Assembly: GCF_014174495.1 (NCBI RefSeq)
Contig: NZ_JACJHR010000084.1
Span: forward strand, 1 to 36,970
From: Amycolatopsis echigonensis
Lineage (GTDB): Bacteria; Actinomycetota; Actinomycetes; Mycobacteriales; Pseudonocardiaceae
DNA: 36,970 bases
Reading direction: 5' to 3'
Both the position numbers and the translations under genes were made by a program. Under the pieces are notes generated by a model. The model was not told the DNA's origin. It did no database searches and was given only the letters and a program-made list of their open reading frames with translations. Shown here piece by piece: positions 30,509-36,970 of the stretch (the stretch's first letter is position 1; every line of letters starts with the position of its first letter).

Positions 30509-31896
30509 AACGGCTTCGGTGGCGCGAGCGCTCGCTGCGGACCCGGCTGGCGGTGATGGTCGGGCTCGCGGTGGCGGTCGCGGTGGTGGTGACTTCTTCC
30601 GCTGCGTGGCTGCTGACCAGGGCGAACCTTTACCAGCAATTCGACGCGCAGCTGCAGACGTACGCGCACGTCGCGGCGAAGGCCGCGACTCCTGCGGACG
30701 CGCTGGCGACCCTGCACACCGTCCAGCGCGGAGATTCGGGAGCGGATCCAGGACACCGGGACGTCCTCGCCGTGCAATTCGTCACCGCGGACGGAGCGAG
30801 CGCGGGGACGGCGGGCGCCCCGGGCGGGTTCCCGCCCGGGGGCCGGGCGCGGCAGGTCGCGGCCGGAGCGGCGGCGCTGGGCGCTGACGTGGAGAAGATC
30901 GGCGGCGATCGTTACCGCGTCTGGAGCGTGCCCCGGCCGGGCGGGGGAGCGGTCTCGGTCGCGCGTAATTCCGAGGGGATCGAAAACACTCTCGCGGAGC
31001 TGGGCGCGTGGCTGACCTTGGCCGGGCTGATCGGGATCGCGGGCGCCGCGTTCGCCGGACGGGCGATCGCGAAGACCGCGCTGCGGCCGGTCGCGGAGCT
31101 GACCGACGCCGCGGAGGACGTCGCCCGCACTCAGGAACTCGCCGCGGGCATCCGGGTCGTGGGCAGCGACGAACTGGCGCGATTGGCGGTCTCGTTCAAT
31201 GCGATGCTGACCGCGTTGCGCAGTTCCCGCGACGAGCAGCAGCGGCTGGTGCAGGACGCGGGCCACGAGCTGCGCACTCCCTTGACGAGTCTGCGCAACA
31301 ACATCGAGCTGCTCATCCACGCCGAAGGGCAGGAGCGGGTGCTCCCGGCGGAGGACCGCACCCGGCTGCTGGCCGATCTCGACGTCCAGTCGGTCGAGCT
31401 GACGACGCTGGTCGGCGAGCTGGTCGAGCTGTCCACCGGGGAACGCGAACCCGAGCCGGTGGGGCGGGTCGACCTGGCCGATGTGCTCGCCTCGGCGGTG
31501 GAGCGGGTCCGGGCCCGGTACCCGGACGTGGAATTCGGAGTGGACCTGACCAGCGCCGAGGTGGACGGCCGCCCGGCGGCCCTGGAACGCGCGGTGCTGA
31601 ACGTGCTCGACAACGCGGCGAAGTGGAGCCCGGCCGGGGGGAAGGTGACCGCCGAGGTCGTCCCGGCGGAGGGGGGTGCGCGGATCGTGGTGTCCGACGA
31701 GGGGCCCGGCATCGCTCCCGCGGATCTGCCGCACGTCTTCGAACGCTTCTACCGGGCGGAGACGGCCCGGGCTCAGCCGGGGTCCGGGCTCGGGCTCGCG
31801 ATCGTCGAACAGGTGGTGGAGCAGCACCGGGGCACGGTCCGGGCCGGGACGGCCGACGGCGGCGGGGCGCGGTTCGAGCTGACCTTCCCGGCCTGA
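30505..31896 (+). CDS. Sensor histidine kinase (MprB-like)
   Basis: A 463-residue membrane kinase. TM1 lies at about residues 15-36 and TM2 near 165-187 (LTLAGLIGIAGAAFAGRAIA), enclosing a ~130-residue extracytoplasmic sensor with a Gly/Pro-rich part. A HAMP domain follows, then the H-box DAGHELRTPLTSLRNN with His254, the N-box NVLDNAAKWSP, G1 DEGPGIAP and G2 GSGLGLAIVEQV. All catalytic motifs are intact. The start is GTG 30505, overlapping the regulator's stop by 4 bp. The frame upstream of it is a shadow of the regulator gene. The partner is the response regulator at 29816. Confidence 0.92.
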   Translation: MKRLRWRERSLRTRLAVMVGLAVAVAVVVTSSAAWLLTRANLYQQFDAQLQTYAHVAAKAATPADALATLHTVQRGDSGADPGHRDVLAVQFVTADGASAGTAGAPGGFPPGGRARQVAAGAAALGADVEKIGGDRYRVWSVPRPGGGAVSVARNSEGIENTLAELGAWLTLAGLIGIAGAAFAGRAIAKTALRPVAELTDAAEDVARTQELAAGIRVVGSDELARLAVSFNAMLTALRSSRDEQQRLVQDAGHELRTPLTSLRNNIELLIHAEGQERVLPAEDRTRLLADLDVQSVELTTLVGELVELSTGEREPEPVGRVDLADVLASAVERVRARYPDVEFGVDLTSAEVDGRPAALERAVLNVLDNAAKWSPAGGKVTAEVVPAEGGARIVVSDEGPGIAPADLPHVFERFYRAETARAQPGSGLGLAIVEQVVEQHRGTVRAGTADGGGARFELTFPA

Positions 31897-31965
31897 GCCG
31901 CCGCGCTGCTCGCCGGAGCCGTCGGGAGTGTGCTCGTCGGCGGGGAGGCGGCGTTGCGGTCGTTG

Positions 31966-31987
31966 CGGCGGATCGTGGTGTCCGCCG
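31966..31987 (+). terminator. GC hairpin after the kinase gene
   Basis: CGGCGGA (31966-31972) pairs exactly with TCCGCCG (31981-31987) around 8 nt, 69 nt after the kinase stop. Short but fully GC-rich; no T-tract. Confidence 0.4.
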
Positions 31988-32065
31988 ACGGGGCCTCGCT
32001 CCGGACTGGCGTTTCCGGCGGTTCTGGCCTGAGCCGTCGCGTTTCTTACCGGAACCCGGGAGTTT

Positions 32066-32082
32066 TCTCATCGGTCTTTAAT
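32066..32082 (+). promoter_or_regulatory. TCTCAT motif with TTTAAT, possible regulator box or -10
   Basis: TCTCAT at 32066-32071 is followed at 11-bp spacing by TTTAAT (32077-32082), echoing the repeats at 29754-29770. TTTAAT could instead be a -10 box, as it lies 5 nt before the GTG at 32088, a leaderless spacing. Both may hold. Confidence 0.4.
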
Positions 32083-32087
32083 CGGCC

Positions 32088-32735
32088 GTGGGCAGCGTGG
32101 GCGGAGTGAACCTGACCCTGCGCCCAGCCGCGCGAACGGATCTCCTCGTGCGGTGCGCGATCGGAACGGTGACCGCGGCGCAAGCCGTGATCAGCCTGCT
32201 GTCGCTGACCTTCACCCTCGAGGTGAACCCCATCCGGGACCCAGTCAGCGACTACGCCCTGCACCGCGCCTCGCGGGCCTGGTTCACGCTCGCGGTTCTC
32301 CTGGCCCTGGCCGGGGCAGGCGCGCTCGCCCTCGCCGCGCGGATCGTCGCGATGCCGGTCAGCACCGGTGCGGCGGTGCTTTTCGGATTGTGGGCGCTCG
32401 CGCTCGTGACGGTGCTCGTCTTCCGCGGCAACGCTAGTGCCGCCGAGTCCACTGTGCACGGAGAGGTGCACCGGGTCGCCGGAGCCGTGCTGTTCGGAAC
32501 GTTGCCATCGGCTTCGGCGTCGCTGTCTCGTCAGCTGCTCGGGAGGCCGGGCTGGGCGCGGGCGTCGGTCCGCGTCCGTACTGGTGCCGTGATCGGGTTG
32601 ATCACGGCGTTTCTGTTCGGAGTGGCGCAGTTCGTGCCGACGTTGCCGCAGGGGCTTCTGGAACGGATCGCGTTGCTTGCCGAGCTGGCCATCCTTGTCT
32701 CGGTGGCTCGCGCGATCCGGGGAGCGACGAGGTGA
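32088..32735 (+). CDS. DUF998-family membrane protein
   Basis: A 215-residue integral membrane protein with about six hydrophobic segments. It has NPIRDPVSDYALHRA after TM1 and STVHGEVHRVAGAVLF in the middle, both matching the DUF998 pattern (conserved polar loop SDY and an H-x3-H pair in the membrane). The function of DUF998 is unknown. Three GTG starts are possible (32088, 32097, 32106). None has a good Shine-Dalgarno, and 32088 suits a leaderless transcript. The end shares GTGA with the next gene, so it is coupled to the DMT-glycosyltransferase frame. It lies downstream of the two-component system and is a plausible target. Confidence 0.75.
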   Translation: MGSVGGVNLTLRPAARTDLLVRCAIGTVTAAQAVISLLSLTFTLEVNPIRDPVSDYALHRASRAWFTLAVLLALAGAGALALAARIVAMPVSTGAAVLFGLWALALVTVLVFRGNASAAESTVHGEVHRVAGAVLFGTLPSASASLSRQLLGRPGWARASVRVRTGAVIGLITAFLFGVAQFVPTLPQGLLERIALLAELAILVSVARAIRGATR

Positions 32736-34762
32736 TCGCGCTGGCCGTTGCGCTCGCGGTGGCCGCCGCGTGCTTGTTCGCCGCGGCGGTGCGCCTCCAG
32801 CACGGATCGGTGCGATCCGCACCGGACGGGGAGCGCGGGCTGACCGTCGCTGTGGTACGCAGCCGCGGCTGGCTGCTCGGCAGCGGCCTGGCGGCCGCGG
32901 GCAGCGCTCTGCATCTGACCGCGCTGTCTCTCGCTCCGGTGGCCATTGTGCAGCCGATCGGAGTGCTGAGCCTTGTCCTGACCGTGCTGGTCCGCAATCC
33001 GGGCGTCACCCGGCGAGCTGTCGTCGCGATGCTGCTGGTGTGCTGCGGAGTCGGCGGATTCGTCTTGTTGTCCGCGGCCGTCCCGGCCGCGTCGGCGCTG
33101 CCGGGTTTCGCCAGTGCCCAGCCGCCGGTTGCCGTGGCGGGCCTCCTGGCCGTGGCCGCCTGCGCCGTGCGGGGACGGTCGCGCTGCCTGGCACAGGCGA
33201 CGGCGACGGCGGTGCTCTTCGGTCTCGGCTCCGCGACGATGCGGGCGGGGATCCTGCACCTCGTCACCGGTTCCGCGGGGTCCGGTCTGGGGCTCGCGGC
33301 CGAAGCGGGGACGCTCCTGCTGGCCGGCGGCTTCCTGCTGCACCGTGCTTACGCCAGCGGATCGGCCGCGACCGTCGTCGCCGTGACCACCTTGCTCGAT
33401 CCGGTCACGGCCGTTCTGACCAGCGCGGCGTTCTTCGGCGAGCGGCCCGCGCTCTCGCCGGCCGCGGCGATCGCCCAAGCCGGGCTGGCCCTCGCGGCCG
33501 TGGCCGGCGTCCTCGTGCTGGCTTCGGAAAAACCGGGCCGGCCTGTCCTCAAGGAGCACCCCATGCCCACGCCCCGTCGCGGACTCCGCATCCTGCTCGG
33601 CGCGGACACCTTTCCGCCCGATGTCAACGGAGCCGCCCATTTCGCCGAGCGACTGGCCCGGGGACTGGCCGCACGCGGCCACGACGTCCACGTCCTTACC
33701 CCGGAACCTTTTCGCGCGCCGGGAACAGATGCGCAGTACGCCCGGCACCACGTGCGTTCCTTCCGGACCCCGTTCCACCCGACCTTCCGGTTCAGCACCC
33801 CGCGCGGCGCGCGCCGGGAAGCCGACCGCCTCCTGGACGACCTGCGCCCGGACGTGGTGCACGTTCAGTCGCATTTCGCGGTCGGCCGCGCGCTTCTCTC
33901 CGCGGCGAGCGAACGGGCGGTGCCGACGATCGCCACGAATCACTTCATGCCCGAGAACCTGCTCGGTTTCGTGCCCCTGCCCGCCGGCGCGACAGCGGCC
34001 TTGAGCCGCTGGGCGTGGAAGGACTTCGTCCGCGTGTTCCGGCAGGCCGACATCGTCACGACACCTACCCGTCGCGCCGCCCAACTGCTCGAAGAGTCCG
34101 GCTTCCCCGGCTCCGTCGACGTGGTGTCCTGCGGCATCGACATCGCGCATTACGAGCCCCGTCCGGGCGAAGACCGGACCGACGTCGGGATCCAGGTGCT
34201 GTTCGTCGGACGGCTGGACGCGGAAAAGAACGTCGACGACCTGATCCGCGCACTCCCGCACGTGCCGTCGGCGCGAGCCAACATCGTCGGCGACGGCTCG
34301 TGCAGGACGCACTTGGCAGCCCTCGCCCGGGAACTCGGCGTCGCCGACCGCGTCACGTTCCACGGAACCGTGTCCGACGCCAGTCTGGTGCACGCCTACC
34401 GCACGAACGACGTCTTCTGCATGCCAGGCACCGCGGAATTGCAGAGCCTCGCGACCATGGAAGCCATGGCCGCCGGACTGCCGGTGCTCGCGGCCGACGC
34501 CATGGCGCTCCCGCACCTCGTGCGCCCGGGTCGCAACGGGTACCTCTACCCGCCCGGTGCCGTCGACGCACTCGGCCTGCTGCTGGCCGAACTCGCCGGA
34601 AACGCGACGGCCCGGACCGAGATGGGACGGGCCAGCCAGGAGATCGTCGCCGAGCACGGGCTGGATCGGACCCTCGAAACATACGAAACCCTATACACCG
34701 CAGCTGTTTCGGCACGAACCCAGCGTCCGGAGCGAAAGGTACAGGTTCTCCGCGCTGGTTGA
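32732..34762 (+). CDS. DMT-type permease joined in frame to GT4 glycosyltransferase
   Basis: One uninterrupted frame of 676 residues joins two normally separate proteins. Residues 1-270 form a 9-10-TM DMT/NIPA-like membrane domain (LHLTALSLAPVAIVQPIGVL and related hairpins). From residue 278 it is a GT-B glycosyltransferase of family 4: GADTFPPDVNGAAHFAERLA at the N domain, VLFVGRLDAEKNVDDLI at the nucleotide-sugar site, and an E-x7-E motif in GTAELQSLATMEAMAAG. The frame starts with GTG overlapping the DUF998 stop by 4 bp. An internal ATG (33563) has its own AAGGAG, so the transferase may be made separately as well as, or instead of, the fusion. It is most like mannosyltransferases for lipid or cell-envelope glycans. 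Confidence 0.8.
   Translation: MIALAVALAVAAACLFAAAVRLQHGSVRSAPDGERGLTVAVVRSRGWLLGSGLAAAGSALHLTALSLAPVAIVQPIGVLSLVLTVLVRNPGVTRRAVVAMLLVCCGVGGFVLLSAAVPAASALPGFASAQPPVAVAGLLAVAACAVRGRSRCLAQATATAVLFGLGSATMRAGILHLVTGSAGSGLGLAAEAGTLLLAGGFLLHRAYASGSAATVVAVTTLLDPVTAVLTSAAFFGERPALSPAAAIAQAGLALAAVAGVLVLASEKPGRPVLKEHPMPTPRRGLRILLGADTFPPDVNGAAHFAERLARGLAARGHDVHVLTPEPFRAPGTDAQYARHHVRSFRTPFHPTFRFSTPRGARREADRLLDDLRPDVVHVQSHFAVGRALLSAASERAVPTIATNHFMPENLLGFVPLPAGATAALSRWAWKDFVRVFRQADIVTTPTRRAAQLLEESGFPGSVDVVSCGIDIAHYEPRPGEDRTDVGIQVLFVGRLDAEKNVDDLIRALPHVPSARANIVGDGSCRTHLAALARELGVADRVTFHGTVSDASLVHAYRTNDVFCMPGTAELQSLATMEAMAAGLPVLAADAMALPHLVRPGRNGYLYPPGAVDALGLLLAELAGNATARTEMGRASQEIVAEHGLDRTLETYETLYTAAVSARTQRPERKVQVLRAG
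33551..33565 (+). promoter_or_regulatory. Internal Shine-Dalgarno and ATG for the glycosyltransferase
   Basis: AAGGAG at 33551-33556 lies 6 nt before an in-frame ATG (33563-33565), exactly where the glycosyltransferase homology begins. It allows a free ~399-residue enzyme to be made from within the longer frame. Confidence 0.7.
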
Positions 34763-34922
34763 AGTGACCACGGCAGCCTGGCGCTGTTCGCCGTCGGCGT
34801 TGTTATCCGTCAGGCTTTCGCGACCAGGCGTGGACGGGTCGCGGACACGCGGTCAGCACCAGGCTGCGGGGAGGCAGCCGGGAGCCGGTTGGCCGAGCAT
34901 CGGAAGTTGCGTCATCGGTTCC

Positions 34923-35586
34923 TCACCGAGCGGGCAGCAGCACGTTTGCCGTGCGGGCGCTGCGCTTCAGCGCCCGCACGCGCGGGGCGGTGGTGAGCTG
35001 ATAGGTGACTGCGACGTTCGGGTAGATGACCAGCCAGTCGGCCAGTTCGGACACCACGAAACCGGTGAGATCGGCTGGGCGAGTGCGGTGCCAGGCGGTG
35101 TGCAGGAGGCGCAGGCCTGTCCCGGTCACGCGGGCGAGGTCGAAGGCGAGCGCCAGCGCGTCGCGGCACAGCTGACGGCAGCGCACCTCCAGCACTACCG
35201 GGCCCAGCGACGGTACCGACGAAAGCGAGCGTCCGGTCGGCACCACGTGTGAGGGCTCGCCACGGAACTCGAATGTCTGCAGCGAGTACGAGCAGCGAGG
35301 CGTCAAGTTCGGCGGCGCGGGCGAGCAGTTCGCCGACGCCGCCGGACTCGATGCCGGACACCCGCAGGTCGGGCCATTGCGCGGTCACCCGCTCAGCAGC
35401 GAGATCCACGCAGGCGTCCGGCACCAAAGGGACTCCCGTCGGAACGGGTTCCAGCATCACAGGCCACCAGGTCGTCGTGGCGACGACGAGATCGGAACCG
35501 CGTCGGACCGCTGCCGCAGCAGCCCACGCCAGGGCATGCTCGGCGGCGGAGGTGCCGTCGAACGCGACGACGATCGGCCCAGGCAT
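34923..35586 (-). pseudogene. Universal stress protein gene with a frameshift
   Basis: The first ~100 residues are a clear USP domain start (IVVAFDGTSAAEHALAWAAAAAVRRG, then ELDASLLVL). Near 35270-35290 the USP-like reading moves to another frame and continues with SSVPSLGPVVLEVRCRQ, then DALALAFDLARVTGTGLRLL, ending at a TGA (34925-34923). The original frame instead becomes Arg/Pro/His-rich junk. Even when joined, the second domain lacks the C-terminal GxxG-9x-GS/T ATP motif and the protein (~220 residues) is shorter than tandem USPs (~290). So this looks like a decaying gene, unless the shift is a base-calling error. It begins 2 bp after the GntR gene. Confidence 0.65.
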
Positions 35587-35588
35587 GA

Positions 35589-36245
35589 TCAGGCCCGTCC
35601 GCGGTCGAGCAGCAGTGCGCGCCGGGCGGAGCCGACGTGGTGGCGCATCGCCGCGGCCGCTGCTTCGGGGTTGCGGGTGATGATGGCCAGCAGGATGGCG
35701 CGGTGCTCGGCGAGGGAGCCCGCGCGCGGGTGCTGGGCCGAGATGTTGCGGTATTGGCGCATGACCAGGGGGTAGAGGAGCGTGTCGTACGTCCGTGCCA
35801 GGGTTGCTTGGTGCGCGGCGGCTTTGACTTGCTGGTGGAAGGTTCGGTTGCCTCTCGAGTAGGCGATCTGGTCGCCGGTGGCTTGTGCTGCTTCCATCCT
35901 TTCCAGGGTCGAGCGGAGTTCGGCGATTTCGCGGTCGGTGGCCCGTTCCGCGGCTTTGCCCGCCAGTGCTGCTTCCAGGGTTTCGCGTGCTTCGAGGATG
36001 TCGGCGGCTTCTGCGAGGGTGAAGCTGCGCGTGCGGACGCCTCGGTTGACTTCGCTGGTGACGTAGCCTTCCTGCGCCAGCCGCACCAGCACGGAGCGGA
36101 TTGTGCCGCGGGATACGGTGAATCTCGTGGTCAGATCCGCTTCGGTCAGCCGGGTGTTCGGTTCGTAGCCGCCGGAGAGCAGGAGGGTGCGCAGCTCTTC
36201 GTAGACCTGGCTGTAGCGCGTGGTGCGGCTGTCGCTTTCGCTCAC
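35589..36245 (-). CDS. GntR-family regulator with FCD (FadR-type) ligand domain
   Basis: A 218-residue regulator. The winged helix-turn-helix is clear (YEELRTLLLSGGYEPNTRLT, then LTTRFTVSRGTIRSVLVRLA, about residues 15-70). The all-helical FCD domain follows, with RETLEAALAGKAAE, NRTFHQQV, EHRAILLAI and MRHHV, which supply the Asp/His residues that bind a metal in most FCD proteins. Such regulators usually respond to carboxylates such as gluconate, lactate or aromatic acids. The start is GTG 36245, 4 bp after the amidohydrolase stop, so the two genes are co-transcribed. The regulator probably controls that hydrolase operon. Confidence 0.9.
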   Translation of the reverse strand: MSESDSRTTRYSQVYEELRTLLLSGGYEPNTRLTEADLTTRFTVSRGTIRSVLVRLAQEGYVTSEVNRGVRTRSFTLAEAADILEARETLEAALAGKAAERATDREIAELRSTLERMEAAQATGDQIAYSRGNRTFHQQVKAAAHQATLARTYDTLLYPLVMRQYRNISAQHPRAGSLAEHRAILLAIITRNPEAAAAAMRHHVGSARRALLLDRGRA

Positions 36246-36249
36246 GGCC

Positions 36250-36970
36250 CTAGCCCGGCAGTCCTGGGTAGAGCCGCCGGGCGGTGCCGCCGAAGATCTC
36301 GTGTTGGTCCGCAGTCGGGACGTCGGCGAGGACCTCGCGGGCGAGGGCGACGAGTTCGGGCAGGGATTGTTCGGCTGCGGGGAGGTTCGAGCCCCAGGCG
36401 ATGCGTTGTGCGCCGAACGAAGCCAATACGGGGTCGAGGAACGCGGTCGCTTCCTTTCCTGCGGCGTGCAGCGGTTCGAGGTTGCGGTGGGTCAGTTTCA
36501 GGTGCAGGCCGGGGTGCACGGCCAGTTTCGCGACGGTCGCACCGGCGTCGGCCAGGGAGGTCGCGATGTCGGGGTAGCCGAGGTGGTCCAGCAGCACCTG
36601 GACGGACGGGAACCGGTCCAGCAGGGCGTCCAGATGGGCGGTGGCCGGGCCGAGTCGCATCTGCAGGCAGACGGTCACACCGAGTTCGGCGGCTTTTTCC
36701 CAGAACGGGAAGCTTTCCGGGGCGGCGAACCATTCGCCTTGGGTGGGGACGGTGCTGCCGCTGGTGAACAGCCGTACGCCGGACAGGCCGCTGCTAGTGA
36801 CGTTCGCGAGATGCTCGGCTGCGTCCGGGCGCAGCGGGTCCACGGTGCCGACGGCGAGGAACCGGTCGGGTCGCTGTGCGCGGCTGTCGAGGACGTAGGA
36901 GTTGTCGTAGCCGTACGCCGTGGTGGCCTGCACGAGCACGGCCTGCGCGATGCCTGCCTCGTCCATCCGG
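36250..36970 (-). CDS. Amidohydrolase family protein, 5' end outside window
   Basis: At least 239 residues of a PF04909-type metal-dependent hydrolase. The frame stays open to the window edge and the first Met (36966) is internal, so the N-terminus is missing. Visible motifs are QATTAYGYDNSYVLDS and RFLAVGTVDP near the start, VQVLLDHLGYPD (metal-site His), KLAVHPGLHLKL, and RIAWGSNLPAAEQS at the C-terminal strand. In that last segment the usual Asp of GSD/GTD is replaced by Asn. Relatives include 2-pyrone-4,6-dicarboxylate lactonase and L-fuconolactonase-like lactonases. The Asn substitution makes the exact activity uncertain. It is the first visible gene of a leftward operon with the GntR regulator. 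Confidence 0.85.
   Translation of the reverse strand, partial: RMDEAGIAQAVLVQATTAYGYDNSYVLDSRAQRPDRFLAVGTVDPLRPDAAEHLANVTSSGLSGVRLFTSGSTVPTQGEWFAAPESFPFWEKAAELGVTVCLQMRLGPATAHLDALLDRFPSVQVLLDHLGYPDIATSLADAGATVAKLAVHPGLHLKLTHRNLEPLHAAGKEATAFLDPVLASFGAQRIAWGSNLPAAEQSLPELVALAREVLADVPTADQHEIFGGTARRLYPGLPG

Noticed and set aside
32531..34657. A 708-residue open frame on the minus strand, antisense to the permease-glycosyltransferase gene
   Set aside because: Same artefact of GC-rich third positions; the translation is low-complexity and has no family pattern.
1..36970. CRISPR arrays, tRNA or rRNA genes, insertion sequences and attachment sites
   Set aside because: Looked for by eye; no spaced direct repeats, cloverleaf-like segments, transposase motifs or terminal inverted repeats with flanking duplications were recognised.

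Overview
The window is high-GC DNA with pervasive GTG starts, ATGA/GTGA gene overlaps, a mycofactocin-type SDR, MHS-family transporters and an OmpR/histidine-kinase pair. This points to an actinomycete, probably of the Pseudonocardiales (Amycolatopsis-like). The genus is inferred from gene style only. By eye, the left third is less GC-rich and more loosely packed than the rest.

Region 1 (1-12.1 kb) is an accessory catabolic region. It starts with the end of an amidohydrolase. It then carries an NTF2-like protein, two MHS-type proton symporters, a small zinc-knuckle-like protein, three SDR dehydrogenases (one of the mycofactocin-coupled type), an APH-type phosphotransferase, a zinc-free quinone oxidoreductase, an ABM-domain protein and a second NTF2-like protein. 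A divergent TetR gene is broken by two frameshifts. The gene set suggests uptake and oxidation of a small hydrophobic alcohol or acid, but the substrate cannot be read from the sequence. Three promoter regions share a degenerate GAACG-NN-CGTTC motif, so a common TetR-type regulator is likely.

Region 2 (12.3-29.5 kb) is the centrepiece: a cyclitol (inositol-type) catabolic locus of two divergent operons. The leftward operon has eleven clear genes, almost all joined by 4-bp overlaps. In order of transcription they are aldehyde dehydrogenase, IolD-like TPP hydrolase, HpcH/HpaI aldolase, Gfo/Idh dehydrogenase, LacI repressor, D-2-hydroxyacid dehydrogenase, aldo/keto reductase, IolG-like dehydrogenase, IolE-like TIM barrel, a second TIM-barrel isomerase and a third Gfo/Idh dehydrogenase. 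The rightward operon has a CoA-acylating methylmalonate/malonate-semialdehyde dehydrogenase (IolA/MmsA) and a lipoprotein-permease-ATPase sugar importer. Between them lie two near-identical LacI palindromes 159 bp apart. The genes for IolB, IolC and IolJ are absent, while an HpaI-type aldolase and a second aldehyde dehydrogenase are present. This is the most interesting feature: it may be a variant route or serve an inositol derivative.

Region 3 (29.8-34.8 kb) holds an OmpR/MprAB-like two-component system and a probable target operon: a DUF998 membrane protein, then one long frame joining a DMT-type membrane domain to a GT4 glycosyltransferase. TCTCAT motifs occur upstream of both the regulator gene and this operon.

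Region 4 (34.9-36.97 kb, leftward) holds a frameshifted universal stress protein gene, a GntR/FCD regulator and the C-terminal part of an amidohydrolase that runs off the window. No tRNA, rRNA, CRISPR array or transposase was recognised.
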